This document shows positions 1 through 8,060 of a stretch of DNA of 12,879 nucleotides, one piece after another. The position numbers were made by a program, and so were the translations under genes. The stretch is from Pseudomonadota bacterium (GTDB lineage Bacteria; Pseudomonadota; Alphaproteobacteria; Rhizobiales; Hyphomicrobiaceae), in assembly GCA_021813195.1 (NCBI GenBank), contig JAKALI010000052.1, positions 1-12,879 of the forward strand, written 5' to 3'. Under the pieces are notes generated by a model. It did not search any database, was not told the DNA's origin, and saw nothing but the letters and a program-made list of their open reading frames with translations. Numbering within the stretch: position 1 is the stretch's first letter; the number at the start of each line of letters is the position of its first letter.

Positions 1-3000
1 CATGCCAGCGGCAAAGTTGCGCCCCGTGGGGCCAAGAACGACGACGCAACCGCCGGTCATATATTCGCAGCCATGATCACCAGTGCCTTCCACGACCGCG
101 CTGGCACCAGAGTTGCGCACCGCGAAGCGTTCTCCCGCGATCCCGCGGAAGTAGCACTCACCTTCGATGGCACCGTAGAGCACGGTGTTGCCGACGATCA
201 TACTTTCTTCCGGCACAACCCCCGAAAGCGCATTCGGACGTACGATGAGTTTGGCACCCGACAGGCCTTTGCCGACATAGTCATTGCCCTCGCCCACGAG
301 GTCGAGTGTGAGACCGCGCGCGCCCCAAGCGCCGAAAGACTGACCCGCCGTGCCCTTCAATGTCAGCCAGATGGTGTCTTCGGGAAGTCCCGCATGGCCG
401 TAGCGCTTGGCAATCTCGCCAGACAGCATTGCCCCCGTGGACCGGTCGACGTTGCGAATGGCCAGTTCTGCCTTGACGGGCCGCTGATCCTCGAGCGCTG
501 GTTTGGCAAGCGCAATGAGCTTATTGTCGAGCACCTTATCCAGACCGTGGTTTTGACGCTCGCAATGATAGATCGCAACGCCGTCTGGCACCTGCGGCTT
601 ATGGAAGAGGTTGGTGAAATCGAGCCCGCGCGCCTTCCAGTGGGAGATTGCGCGTTCCTTATCGAGATTTTCGGTCTGCCCGATCATCTCGTCGAACCTT
701 CGATAGCCAAGTGCGGCCATCAGTTCTCGCACTTCCTCGGCGACGAAGAAGAAGTAGTTGATCACGTGTTCCGGCTTCCCCGTAAAGCGCGCGCGCAAGA
801 CGGGGTCTTGGGTGGCGACACCGACCGGACAGGTGTTCAAGTGACACTTGCGCATCATGATGCAGCCCGCCGCGATCAGCGGAGCTGTCGCAAACCCGAA
901 TTCATCGGCGCCGAGCAGAGCGCCGACAACGACGTCGCGGCCCGTGCGCAAGCCGCCATCAACTTGAACTGCGATGCGCCCGCGCAGCCGATTGATCACC
1001 AGCGTCTGCTGCGTCTCGGCGAGACCGATCTCCCACGGTGAGCCCGCATGCTTGATGGAAGTCAGAGGTGAGGCACCCGTACCGCCCTCGAAGCCAGAGA
1101 TTGTGACGTGATCGGCGCGCGCCTTCGCAACGCCCGCGGCCACCGTCCCCACACCGACTTCGGAGACGAGCTTCACCGATACGTCACCCGTTGGATTGAC
1201 GTTCTTTAAATCGAAGATCAGCTGCGCCAGATCCTCGATCGAATAGATGTCGTGATGTGGCGGCGGTGAAATCAGGCCGACGCCGGGCGTCGAATGGCGC
1301 ACCTTGGCAATGACGGCATCAACCTTGTGACCAGGCAGCTGGCCACCTTCGCCAGGCTTAGCCCCTTGCGCCATCTTGATCTGCATCATGTCGGCGTTGA
1401 CGAGGTATTCGGTCGTCACGCCGAAGCGGCCAGATGCGACCTGCTTGATGGCCGAGCGCATGCTATCGCCGTTCGGCAGCGGCTTGAAGCGGTCGGCTTC
1501 CTCGCCACCCTCACCGGTGTTCGATTTACCGCCGATACGGTTCATCGCGATGGCGAGCGTGGTGTGGGCTTCGCGGCTGATGGAACCGAAGCTCATCGCA
1601 CCCGTTGCGAAGCGCTTCACGATTTCGCTGGCCGGCTCCACCTCCTCAAGCGGAACAGGCGCACGGCCCATCTCCTCTGCAGAGCGAATGCGGAACAAGC
1701 CGCGCAGGGTAAAGGCCTGTTCGGACTGATCGTCGATGCTGCGCGCAAAATCGCGATACTTTTGCGGGATGCGTCCGGCCATCGCATCTTCGGTTTTCGT
1801 TGCGCGCACGGCATGCTGCAGGTCGGCGACCGTCTGGGGCCGCCAGGCATGCGTTTCGCCGCGCACGCGATAGGCATAATCGCCACCGACATCCAGCTGA
1901 TCGGCAAGCACGGGCACATCGCCGAAAGCGAGCGAATGACGCTCCACCGTTTCGCGCGCGATCTCGCGCAGCCCAACGCCTTCGACCTGCGTGTGTGTGC
2001 CGGTGAAATAGCGCTCGACAAAGGACGACCGCAATCCAACCGCGTCGAAAATCTGCGCCCCGCAATAGGACTGGTAGGTTGAAATCCCCATCTTCGCCAT
2101 GACCTTGAGCATGGCTTTGCCCACGGCCTTGATATATTTTTTCTTGACTTCCTCTGCCGTCAGACCAGGCCCCAGCTCTGGGAGCATGGATTCGAGCGTC
2201 TCGAACGCAAGATAAGGATTGATCGCTTCGGCGCCATAGCCTGCCAGCGTGCAGAACTGGTGCACTTCATGGGCCTCGCCGGTCTCCACGACGAGACCAA
2301 CAGACGTTCTCAGCCCCTGCTTGATGAGGTGATGATGGACGGCCGAGGTCGCCAACAGCGAAGGTATCGGGACGCGGTCCGGCCCGCAGGCGCGATCCGA
2401 CAGGATGATGATGTTGTAGTCGTTCGACCGCACGGCCTCCTCGGCCTCCGCGCAAACCACGTCGAGCGCCGGGCCCATGCCAGCTGGCCCCTTGTCGACG
2501 GGAAATGTGATATCGAGGGTAATTGAGTTGAAATGGTTGTCGGGGACCGCGCCGATTGCGCGGATGCGCTCCAGGTCCTCATTTGTAAGGATGGGCTGTT
2601 GGACCTCCAGTCGCTTCACCTTGGAAGTGCCTTCCAGGTCCAGAATATTCGGCCGCGGTCCGATAAAGGAGACGAGACTCATGACGAGCTCTTCCCGTAT
2701 CGAGTCGATCGGCGGGTTCGTCACCTGAGCGAAGTTTTGCTTGAAATAGGTGTGCAGCAGCCGCGGCTTGGACGATAGCGCTGCAATCGGCGTATCGTTC
2801 CCCATCGAGCCGACGGCTTCCTCGCCGCGCGCGCCCATCGGCGTCATCAAGAATTTCAGGCTCTCCTGCGTGTAGCCAAAGGCCTGCTGGAGATCGAGCA
2901 GGCTGACGTTCGTCTTCTTTGCCGCCTTCTGCGGAGGCAGAGGCAGATCAGAGACCATGATCTGGGTTCGCTTGACCCAATTCTCGTAGGGATGACGATT

Positions 3001-4350
3001 GCAGATTTCGGCTTTGAGCTCCTCATCGGAGATGATGCAGCCCTTCTCTAAATCGATAAGCAGCATCTTGCCTGGCTGCAGGCGCCATTTCTTCACGATA
3101 TCCTGCTCGTCGACCGGCAGCACGCCGGCCTCCGACGACATCACGACGCGATCATCGCGGGTGACGAAATAGCGTGCTGGTCTAAGCCCGTTGCGGTCGA
3201 GCGTGGCGCCGATTTGGCGGCCGTCCGTGAAGGCCATAGCGGCCGGACCGTCCCACGGCTCCATCAAACACGCATGATACTCATAGAACCCACGACGCTT
3301 GGGGTCCATCGCCGGATTGCCGGCCCATGCTTCGGGAATGAGCATCATGGCGGCATGCGCGAGCTTGTAGCCGCCCATCACCAAAAACTCGAGCGCATTG
3401 TCGAAGCACGCCGTGTCCGATTGCCCCTCGTAGGAGATCGGCCACAGCTTGGAGATTTCGTTGCCAAACAACGGCGAGGACACGGACGCTTGTCGCGCAG
3501 CCATCCAGTTCACGTTGCCCCGCAGCGTATTGATCTCGCCGTTGTGAGCGACCATGCGGTAAGGATGGGCTAGCTTCCAGGAGGGAAAGGTGTTCGTCGA
3601 GAAGCGCTGATGTACGAGAGCCAGCGCCGAAGTCAGCCGCGGATCGCTCAAATCGCGGTAGTAGTTCTTCACCTGATACGACAGGAACATGCCCTTGTAG
3701 ACCAGCGTGCGCGAGGACAACGACACGGTGTAGTGGCCGATGTCGCGGCCCTTGTAGGCGTAATGGATGGCGTTTGAGGCAACCTTGCGCGCAAGGTAAA
3801 GCCGACGCTCAAACTCATCCTGATCACGCAAGCCCAACGGCCGCTTCACGAAGAGCTGGCGATGCACCGGCTCCGTGGCACGGACCATCTCAGAAAGTGA
3901 GGAATTATCCACCGGGACGGAGCGCCAGCCAAGAAACTCCAGCCCCTCTTCCTTCAGGCAGCGCGCCCAGACGCGCTCGCAGTGCGCTCGCAGGCGATCA
4001 TCCGCCGGCATGAAGATGTGGCCGACCGCGTAGCGGCCAGGCTCTGGCAAATCGAAACCAAGCTTCGCTGTCTCTTCCTTGAGAAAATCGTGAGGGATCT
4101 GAATGAGGATGCCCGCGCCATCTCCCGACAAGGGATCGGCTCCGACCGCGCCGCGATGCTCGAGGTTTTCCAGGATGCGTAGGGCATCCTCGACGATGCT
4201 GTGGGATTTGCGCCCCTTCATGTCCGCGATGAAGCCAACGCCGCAAGCATCGCGTTCGAAAGCGGGATCAAAGAGGCCTTCCCGTTTGGTAGCCTCCACC
4301 CGCTGGCTGGCGAAAGCAGGGCCGCGCGGCGCAGGGTGGTGCTTCATCAT
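1..4350 (-). CDS. gltB: Glutamate synthase large subunit (partial, C-terminus outside window)
   Basis: Catalyses the NADPH-dependent transfer of the glutamine amide to 2-oxoglutarate, giving two glutamates (GOGAT step of ammonium assimilation); cytoplasmic, working with the GltD subunit. The reading frame is open for 1450 codons from ATG 4350 to the window edge, so roughly the last 100 residues are missing. A class II glutamine amidotransferase domain begins with the nucleophile Cys36 (ACGVGF), implying cleavage of a 35-residue propeptide. The central and FMN-binding synthase domains follow, with [13 protein letters not shown] and GGTGASPL motifs. The 3Fe-4S ligands are Cys1163, Cys1169 and Cys1174 (C-x5-C-x4-C). 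The GXGXG-type C-terminal domain is started ([18 protein letters not shown] at the edge). A second ATG at 4347 is equally possible; GAGG at 4358-4361 serves either start. No gltD is seen upstream, so it may lie downstream, outside the window. Confidence 0.97.
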   Translation of the reverse strand, partial: MMKHHPAPRGPAFASQRVEATKREGLFDPAFERDACGVGFIADMKGRKSHSIVEDALRILENLEHRGAVGADPLSGDGAGILIQIPHDFLKEETAKLGFDLPEPGRYAVGHIFMPADDRLRAHCERVWARCLKEEGLEFLGWRSVPVDNSSLSEMVRATEPVHRQLFVKRPLGLRDQDEFERRLYLARKVASNAIHYAYKGRDIGHYTVSLSSRTLVYKGMFLSYQVKNYYRDLSDPRLTSALALVHQRFSTNTFPSWKLAHPYRMVAHNGEINTLRGNVNWMAARQASVSSPLFGNEISKLWPISYEGQSDTACFDNALEFLVMGGYKLAHAAMMLIPEAWAGNPAMDPKRRGFYEYHACLMEPWDGPAAMAFTDGRQIGATLDRNGLRPARYFVTRDDRVVMSSEAGVLPVDEQDIVKKWRLQPGKMLLIDLEKGCIISDEELKAEICNRHPYENWVKRTQIMVSDLPLPPQKAAKKTNVSLLDLQQAFGYTQESLKFLMTPMGARGEEAVGSMGNDTPIAALSSKPRLLHTYFKQNFAQVTNPPIDSIREELVMSLVSFIGPRPNILDLEGTSKVKRLEVQQPILTNEDLERIRAIGAVPDNHFNSITLDITFPVDKGPAGMGPALDVVCAEAEEAVRSNDYNIIILSDRACGPDRVPIPSLLATSAVHHHLIKQGLRTSVGLVVETGEAHEVHQFCTLAGYGAEAINPYLAFETLESMLPELGPGLTAEEVKKKYIKAVGKAMLKVMAKMGISTYQSYCGAQIFDAVGLRSSFVERYFTGTHTQVEGVGLREIARETVERHSLAFGDVPVLADQLDVGGDYAYRVRGETHAWRPQTVADLQHAVRATKTEDAMAGRIPQKYRDFARSIDDQSEQAFTLRGLFRIRSAEEMGRAPVPLEEVEPASEIVKRFATGAMSFGSISREAHTTLAIAMNRIGGKSNTGEGGEEADRFKPLPNGDSMRSAIKQVASGRFGVTTEYLVNADMMQIKMAQGAKPGEGGQLPGHKVDAVIAKVRHSTPGVGLISPPPHHDIYSIEDLAQLIFDLKNVNPTGDVSVKLVSEVGVGTVAAGVAKARADHVTISGFEGGTGASPLTSIKHAGSPWEIGLAETQQTLVINRLRGRIAVQVDGGLRTGRDVVVGALLGADEFGFATAPLIAAGCIMMRKCHLNTCPVGVATQDPVLRARFTGKPEHVINYFFFVAEEVRELMAALGYRRFDEMIGQTENLDKERAISHWKARGLDFTNLFHKPQVPDGVAIYHCERQNHGLDKVLDNKLIALAKPALEDQRPVKAELAIRNVDRSTGAMLSGEIAKRYGHAGLPEDTIWLTLKGTAGQSFGAWGARGLTLDLVGEGNDYVGKGLSGAKLIVRPNALSGVVPEESMIVGNTVLYGAIEGECYFRGIAGERFAVRNSGASAVVEGTGDHGCEYMTGGCVVVLGPTGRNFAAGM

Positions 4351-4749
4351 CGGTCGACCTCGAAATGGTATCGGTAGCCTGGCTGGATTGGAACGTGCGG
4401 CGCGCCGGGTAGACATCGCGCCAGCACGTCACTTTGCGGCAGGCCGGCTGACCACGGGCCCAAAGGCTGACTGGCCCGGCTCACGCCAGGGCAGAACCGT
4501 ATGGGCAGGGCCGCAGCCGGACGCCGAATAAAGGACAGGAATGCTGACCTTTTGCGTCGCGCATTTTGCATCTTTTGACAGCAGGCACAAGACGGAACCG
4601 TGGAGTCAACGCTCAGCATCAGCGCCGCGCCCGAGGCTCGGGCGCGGCGCTGACGGAGAACGCCGCCGATGCAACGACGGCGCTCGGCACACCGTCGGCT
4701 GGGAGGGGAAGAACCGACGGGAGATCGATGGGCAGGAAACGCGTGGGTC
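4351..4749. other. Intergenic region between gltB start and hsp20 end
   Basis: This 399-base stretch must hold the gltB promoter and the end of the hsp20 transcript. I see no convincing coding gene; the open frames here look like shadows of GC-rich sequence. On the minus strand, two GCAAAA words lie close together around 4547-4573, in an AT-richer patch that could be part of the gltB control region. No clear -35/-10 or sigma-54 (-24/-12) pair was found. Confidence 0.5.
4619..4653. terminator. Long perfect inverted repeat, possible terminator of hsp20
   Basis: Two 17-base arms (4619-4635 and 4637-4653) are exact reverse complements separated by one G; both arms are very GC-rich. Transcribed from hsp20 it would form a strong hairpin about 100 bases past the stop codon. 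No U-tract follows on either strand, so it is not a classical Rho-independent terminator. It could equally be a pause site, a processing site or a dispersed palindromic repeat. Confidence 0.5.
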
Positions 4750-5199
4750 TTACGCGGAAGCGTCAATCTGCTTCGGCGCCGCCGTCCCGATCGGGATGAC
4801 ACGCGGCTTCAACCGTTCGGGCACTTCACGCTTCAGCTCGATGTTCAGCAGACCGTCCTTCAGGGCTGCACTGACAACCTCGACATGGTCCGCCAGTTGG
4901 AAACGGCGATCGAACGAGCGGGTTGCAATACCCCGATGCAGGAACTGGCGCTCAGTGGCATCTGGCTTTTTCTCGCCGCGCACCGCCAAATGCTGCTCTT
5001 TCACCTCGATCTTGATCTCATCCTCGGTAAAACCAGCAACGGCCATGGTAATCCCGTACTCGTTTTCGCCGAGCCGTTCGATGTTGTAGGGCGGATAAGT
5101 TGTGTCCGCATCGAGGCCCGAGACGTTATCCAGCATTTGCGCTAGGCGCTCAAACCCGATGGTCGAACGATAAAGCGGCGTGAAGTCGAAGTGTCGCAT
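4750..5199 (-). CDS. ibpA: Small heat-shock protein, IbpA/Hsp20 family
   Basis: Cytoplasmic ATP-independent chaperone that holds unfolding proteins for later refolding by DnaK/ClpB. The product has 149 residues, normal for the family. The N-terminus MRHFDFTPLYRSTIGFERL is typical of class A bacterial sHsps. The alpha-crystallin domain spans about residues 38-130 and carries the conserved AALKDGLLNIEL (111-122). The tail has the I-x-I anchor I135-P-I137, used for oligomer assembly. The frame stays open upstream to 5331, but ATG 5199 is chosen because the family N-terminus starts there and GGAGG sits seven bases before it. The gene appears monocistronic, divergent from the hydrolase gene. Regulation is likely by a sigma-32-type promoter plus an RNA thermometer (separate entries). 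Confidence 0.95.
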   Translation of the reverse strand: MRHFDFTPLYRSTIGFERLAQMLDNVSGLDADTTYPPYNIERLGENEYGITMAVAGFTEDEIKIEVKEQHLAVRGEKKPDATERQFLHRGIATRSFDRRFQLADHVEVVSAALKDGLLNIELKREVPERLKPRVIPIGTAAPKQIDASA

Positions 5200-5202
5200 G
5201 AC

Positions 5203-5257
5203 ATATCCTCCATCAGAAGCGACATGCATTGTTGTGTCCGCTCGCAATGAGCCGGAC
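5203..5257 (-). promoter_or_regulatory. ROSE-type RNA thermometer in the hsp20 5' leader
   Basis: On the minus strand the leader contains UCGCU (matching the ROSE signature U-U/C-G-C-U), then UCUGAU, then the Shine-Dalgarno GGAGGA. The arm AUGUCGCUUC (5225-5216) pairs with GGAGGAUAU (5211-5203) across a UGAU loop. Nine pairs form, including wobbles, and exactly one unpaired G faces the Shine-Dalgarno. A bulged or mispaired G at this place is the hallmark of ROSE elements in rhizobial and E. coli ibpA-type mRNAs. A second hairpin (GTCC and GCTC pairing with GAGC and GGAC, 5257-5236) lies just upstream, matching the multi-hairpin layout of the family. Expected effect: translation blocked at low temperature and opened by heat. 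Confidence 0.8.
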
Positions 5258-5293
5258 GTCGATAACGGCCCGCCAGTCACGACGGACCGATTG

Positions 5294-5323
5294 AGATCTA
5301 GGATCCCACCGCAAGACTTCAAG
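5294..5323 (-). promoter_or_regulatory. Probable heat-shock (sigma-32/RpoH) promoter of hsp20
   Basis: On the minus strand CTTGAA (5323-5318) is followed by CCTAGAT (5302-5296), with 17 bases between CTTG and the -10 box. This resembles the alphaproteobacterial RpoH pattern CTTG-N17-CCTATNT. Transcription would start near 5287, leaving a leader of about 88 bases that covers the thermometer. The -10 match is imperfect. Confidence 0.55.
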
Positions 5324-5397
5324 TTGCCCAACGGATCGGCGTGCAGGGCGGGCGAGGGACGGTATCATTTGTGCTAAGGTTGGATCTGGAGTTGCGG

Positions 5398-5451
5398 ATG
5401 ATGGCCCGCCGCCTGTTGCGGCCCGGCTCTTGGCAACCAAGCAGAGATTGA
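5398..5451 (+). CDS. Possible 17-codon leader ORF before the hydrolase gene
   Basis: ATG 5398 has GGAG at 5388-5391, six bases upstream. It runs 17 codons (MMARRLLRPGSWQPSRD) and stops at TGA 5449-5451, eight bases before the hydrolase start. Its ribosome site is better than that of the hydrolase gene itself, so translational coupling is conceivable. A frame this short can arise by chance, and there is no other support. Confidence 0.25.
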   Translation: MMARRLLRPGSWQPSRD

Positions 5452-5459
5452 ATGACGGC

Positions 5460-6419
5460 ATGACGCTCGTTTCCCTTGCTCGCAACCCCGTTCCCAGCGG
5501 CGCCGTTGCCGGTCACCTCGCCACGCCGGACGGGCATAATTTGCGTTTTGCCCGCTGGGAGGCGACACAAGGACCTCGCCGCGGCACCGTTTGCGTGTTT
5601 CCCGGGCGCTCGGAATTCATCGAAAAATACTTCGAAGTCGTCGCTGAATTTCGCCGCCGAGGTTTTGCCGTGGCCGTCATCGATTGGCGCGGCCAAGGCG
5701 GATCCAGTCGCCTGCTGGAAAACCCGCTTAAGGGCCACATCGACGATTTTTCCACCTACGATCGCGACTTGAAGCAGTTCATGCTCGACATCGTGCTGCC
5801 GGACTGCCCGCCACCGTACGTCGCGCTCGGTCATTCGATGGGTGCAGCGATTTTGCTGCGCAACGCGGCAAAGCCCGGAACATGGTTCTCGCGCATGATC
5901 TTGACCGCGCCGATGATCGCCTTCTCGAAGGAGCGCGTGCCGGAGCCGCAGCAGCTTGTGCGGGGCTACGCGGAAGCCGCCTGTCTGTTGGGTTTCAGCG
6001 AAAGCTACGTGCGCGGCGGCGGCGACCGGCTGCCCGACCTCGAGCGCTTTGAGAACAATGCGCTGACGTCCGACAAGGACCGTTGGCAGCGCGCGGTGGG
6101 GGTGCTCAGCGTGGCTCCGCAACTGCGGCTCGGATCGCCAACGAACGGCTGGCTGCGGGCGGCGACACGGGCGATGACCGTCCTGCAGGCACGTCATTAC
6201 CCCGCTCGCATCGAGGTGCCGATGATGGTGTTCTCGGCCGGCGGCGACCGCATTATTGATTCACGTGCGGTGGAGGATTTTGCCGTCCAGCTCAAGGTCG
6301 GTTCCCAGATTCTTCTGCCGGGCTCACGGCATGAGATACTCCAGGAAAGCGACCCAGTTCGCTTGCGCTTTTGGGCAGCCGTGGATGCTTATCTCGGCTA
6401 TGCACGCGACGCCGCTTAG
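5460..6419 (+). CDS. Alpha/beta hydrolase, lysophospholipase (PldB)-like
   Basis: Serine hydrolase of the monoglyceride lipase/lysophospholipase L2-like group; the true substrate is unknown. The product has 319 residues. The nucleophile elbow is GHSMG with Ser126. The likely acid is Asp263 (SAGGDRII) and the likely base His291 (GSRHEIL), giving a complete triad in the usual order. FPGRSEFIEKY (47-57) and IDWRGQGGS (74-82) match the family's oxyanion and strand regions. No signal peptide or membrane segment is evident, so it is probably cytoplasmic or loosely membrane-associated. ATG 5460 was chosen because MTLVS-x4-NPVP looks like the family's N-terminus; an in-frame TTG at 5430 would add ten residues. 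The gene converges on hisN with 34 bases between them. Confidence 0.88.
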   Translation: MTLVSLARNPVPSGAVAGHLATPDGHNLRFARWEATQGPRRGTVCVFPGRSEFIEKYFEVVAEFRRRGFAVAVIDWRGQGGSSRLLENPLKGHIDDFSTYDRDLKQFMLDIVLPDCPPPYVALGHSMGAAILLRNAAKPGTWFSRMILTAPMIAFSKERVPEPQQLVRGYAEAACLLGFSESYVRGGGDRLPDLERFENNALTSDKDRWQRAVGVLSVAPQLRLGSPTNGWLRAATRAMTVLQARHYPARIEVPMMVFSAGGDRIIDSRAVEDFAVQLKVGSQILLPGSRHEILQESDPVRLRFWAAVDAYLGYARDAA

Positions 6420-6453
6420 GGTCGTCAGATCCCCTGCCGGCGCGCGCCCGAAC

Positions 6454-7287
6454 TCAACCAGACGGCCCAATGGGGGTCGGAGCAGTCGCAATCAGTTCCA
6501 AGATCTGAACGTGCAAGTCCTTGTCGCCGCACGCCAGGATCGCACCGCCGTGCAGCGCCGGTGCGCCCTCCCAGGTCGTGACGCGTCCGCCTGCGTGCTC
6601 GATAATTGGGATCAATGGGACAATATCGTAAGGCTGCAACCGACATTCAGCGATGACGTCGACAAAGCCCATTGCCAACAGCGCGTAGGCGTAGCAGTCC
6701 CCGCCGAACCGGGTGAGCCGCGCCGTGCCTTGCAAGCGCTGCAACACCGCACGCTCGCGCTCCGACTTGAACAGACCGGGATCGGTGGTCATGAACGCCG
6801 CATCAGCAAGCTTCCGGCATCGTCGGCTCGCGATTGGCCGCGCTACGCTCCCGTCGCGGCGCGCAAAACTTTGCTTCCCGTCGGACCAGAACCGTTCGCC
6901 GGTGAACGGCTGGTCCATCAGCCCGATCAGGGGTGAACCGGAATCGAGCAGGCCAATCAGCGTTCCCCACAGCGGCGATCCCGTCATGAAAGCGCGGGTG
7001 CCGTCGATCGGATCGACCAACCAGCGATACCGCGCATTCGGCCGGCGCAGACCAAATTCCTCTCCTTCGAGCCCGTGCTCGGGAAAGGTTCGCGCAAGTT
7101 CTTCCTCGATCACGCGCTCGGCTTCCCGATCGGCCGCCGTGACCGGATCGAAGGCGGCCGTGGCATCCGCTTTGTTCTCGACTTCGAGGGAATTGCGGAA
7201 GTATGGCAGAGTGACCTTCGCGGCTCGATCCGCCAAGCGATGCGCGCAGGTCAGGAATGCCGGATCGACGCCGGTTTTTAGTGACAC
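6454..7287 (-). CDS. hisN: Histidinol-phosphatase, inositol monophosphatase family
   Basis: Removes phosphate from L-histidinol phosphate, the penultimate stage of histidine synthesis; alphaproteobacteria use this IMPase-type enzyme. The product has 277 residues. Mg-binding motifs are all present: DPVTAADREAE (47-57), GEEFG (75-79, Glu76/Glu77), WLVDPIDGTRAF (89-100, Asp92/Asp95) and GGDCYAY with PYDIVPLIPIIEHAGG (Asp221). Proteins of this family are often labelled SuhB, and true inositol-1-phosphatase activity cannot be excluded by reading. GTG 7287 is preferred as start because GAGGA lies nine bases upstream; TTG 7305 would add six residues. The gene faces the hydrolase gene at its 3' end. 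Its 5' side borders the small RNA region. Confidence 0.88.
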   Translation of the reverse strand: MSLKTGVDPAFLTCAHRLADRAAKVTLPYFRNSLEVENKADATAAFDPVTAADREAERVIEEELARTFPEHGLEGEEFGLRRPNARYRWLVDPIDGTRAFMTGSPLWGTLIGLLDSGSPLIGLMDQPFTGERFWSDGKQSFARRDGSVARPIASRRCRKLADAAFMTTDPGLFKSERERAVLQRLQGTARLTRFGGDCYAYALLAMGFVDVIAECRLQPYDIVPLIPIIEHAGGRVTTWEGAPALHGGAILACGDKDLHVQILELIATAPTPIGPSG

Positions 7288-7305
7288 GGTCGAGTGTCCT
7301 CGCAA

Positions 7306-7530
7306 ACTTGTGATGCCTCACGTCGGCATCTCGGCGATGGTTGGTGGCAAATTGCCTGTCCGGCCGTGTCTTTGCAAGGCACTTGAATATCTCACAAATT
7401 CTTTGACTGTGACTCCATTGCACCGAGAGCGCGGGAAAATCGCCTGTGCGGTCGTCCGCCGATTGCCGTGTCAAGTGAATACGGGCACCGTCATTGTCGT
7501 GCCGAATCGGGTTGCACTTCCCGGATCGTC
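7306..7530. other. Upstream region of hisN and of the first small RNA gene
   Basis: No gene is apparent in these 225 bases. The open frames crossing them are read antisense to hisN and lack ribosome sites or recognisable products. The stretch should contain the divergent promoters for hisN (minus) and the first small RNA (plus). I could not identify a convincing -35/-10 pair for either. Confidence 0.4.
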
Positions 7531-7595
7531 ACAGCCCTTATGGGCGTTTCCTCCCTAGACTTGGGCCGTTCGACTCATCGGACGGCCTCTTTTTC
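7531..7595 (+). ncRNA. MmgR/alpha-r8 (suhB-motif) small RNA, copy 1
   Basis: Three elements appear in order. First is a small hairpin, GCCC (7534-7537), loop TTAT, GGGC (7542-7545). Next is the single-stranded segment TTTCCTCCCT (7547-7556), which matches the M-box I recall for Sinorhizobium MmgR. Last is a ten-base-pair hairpin (7564-7573 with 7578-7587, loop CTCA, one G-U) followed by TCTTTTTC, a good Rho-independent terminator. The pyrimidine stretch is an anti-Shine-Dalgarno-like sequence, suited to pairing with ribosome-binding sites, probably with Hfq. MmgR is linked to polyhydroxybutyrate storage in S. meliloti. The Rfam suhB motif takes its name from a neighbouring phosphatase gene, as found here. 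The exact 5' end is inferred. Confidence 0.8.
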
Positions 7596-7641
7596 GAAGA
7601 AGCATCTCCCAGGCAAGTCGTGTCCCGCACGGTCGTGGTCA

Positions 7642-7666
7642 CCGCCCGGCGAGAGCCGCCAGGCGG
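7642..7666. repeat. GC-rich imperfect hairpin after the first small RNA
   Basis: CCGCC and GGCG (7642-7651) pair with CGCC and GGCGG (7657-7666) around AGAGC, with one C-A mismatch. The plus strand continues TCGCTTTCC, so a back-up terminator is possible, but there is no real T-run. Confidence 0.35.
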
Positions 7667-7694
7667 TCGCTTTCCTCTCGATGGAATTTCTTCT

Positions 7695-7728
7695 ATTTTG
7701 CGCCGCAAGAAATCAGGTTGCGCAAAAT
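7695..7728. promoter_or_regulatory. Inverted repeat ATTTTGCGC / GCGCAAAAT between the small RNA genes
   Basis: Two perfect nine-base arms (7695-7703 and 7720-7728) are separated by 16 bases. It lies between the two small RNA genes, upstream of copy 2. The spacing suits either a protein operator or an RNA hairpin. The regulator is unknown. Confidence 0.4.
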
Positions 7729-7767
7729 GTGAGCTTATGACGAACCAAGACCGGAATCCTGTGGCAT

Positions 7768-7808
7768 TTTGTCGACAAATCTGAGCGTTATCGGCATGCC
7801 AATAACGC
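7768..7808. promoter_or_regulatory. Two adjacent palindromes upstream of the second small RNA
   Basis: TTTGTCGACAAA (7768-7779) is a perfect 12-base palindrome. Five bases later a 24-base near-perfect dyad spans 7785-7808: arms GCGTTAT and ATAACGC around GGCATGCC, with one mismatched pair. They sit roughly 90-130 bases before the small RNA core, a position typical of transcription-factor sites. No known operator consensus was recognised with confidence. Confidence 0.4.
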
Positions 7809-7894
7809 GGAGCAGCTCTGCATTTTTTGCAGTTGCACGTGCTGCGTCGCAACATTAGTTTCATGTCATGCAACGGACGGCCGAGGTTGTTCGG

Positions 7895-7959
7895 TTGCTG
7901 CCCACTTGGGCGTTTCCTCCCTAGACTTGGGTCATCTCCCCCCGGAGATGACCTTTTTT
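7895..7959 (+). ncRNA. MmgR/alpha-r8 (suhB-motif) small RNA, copy 2
   Basis: The layout is the same as in copy 1. There is a GCCC-ACTT-GGGC hairpin (7900-7911), then TTTCCTCCCT (7913-7922), then a perfect ten-base-pair terminator stem (7930-7939 with 7944-7953, loop CCCC) followed by six Ts (7954-7959). A 25-base core from the 3' arm of the first hairpin through the M-box (7908-7932 here, 7541-7565 in copy 1) is nearly identical in the two copies. The terminator stems share no sequence but keep the same length and place. This is compensatory divergence as expected for two functional RNA genes rather than a recent duplication. The 5' end is inferred and could lie further upstream, near 7860. 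Confidence 0.8.
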
Positions 7960-7974
7960 CCTTCGGGGTCAGGC

Positions 7975-8006
7975 GCTGCGCCCATCGAGGGGGCAAGGGG
8001 CGCAGC
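7975..8006. terminator. Inverted repeat past the N-formylglutamate amidohydrolase gene
   Basis: Perfect nine-base arms GCTGCGCCC (7975-7983) and GGGCGCAGC (7998-8006) enclose 14 bases, 55 bases past the stop codon of the minus-strand gene at 8061. There is no U-tract on the minus strand, so it may be a Rho-dependent end or a 3' stabilising hairpin. Confidence 0.4.
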
Positions 8007-8060
8007 TTGCAAGCCCTGCCACGTAACCTTGCTTGGCGCGATCGGCCCTGTTGCGTCGGG

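Noticed and set aside
73..3573. Plus-strand open frames of up to 322 residues opposite gltB
   Set aside because: Antisense shadows of a strongly conserved, continuous gltB frame in GC-rich DNA; no recognisable products.
4541..5145. Plus-strand frames of 182 and 158 residues over the hsp20 gene
   Set aside because: They run antisense through the Hsp20 coding region and its downstream palindrome, and have no family character.
5200..5331. Longer Hsp20 start adding 44 residues
   Set aside because: The extension covers the ROSE-like leader and promoter and does not resemble the family N-terminus; the internal ATG has a strong ribosome site.
5319..6197. Minus-strand frame of 292 residues opposite the hydrolase gene
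   Set aside because: The plus strand encodes a full catalytic triad enzyme; the opposite frame has no recognisable motif.
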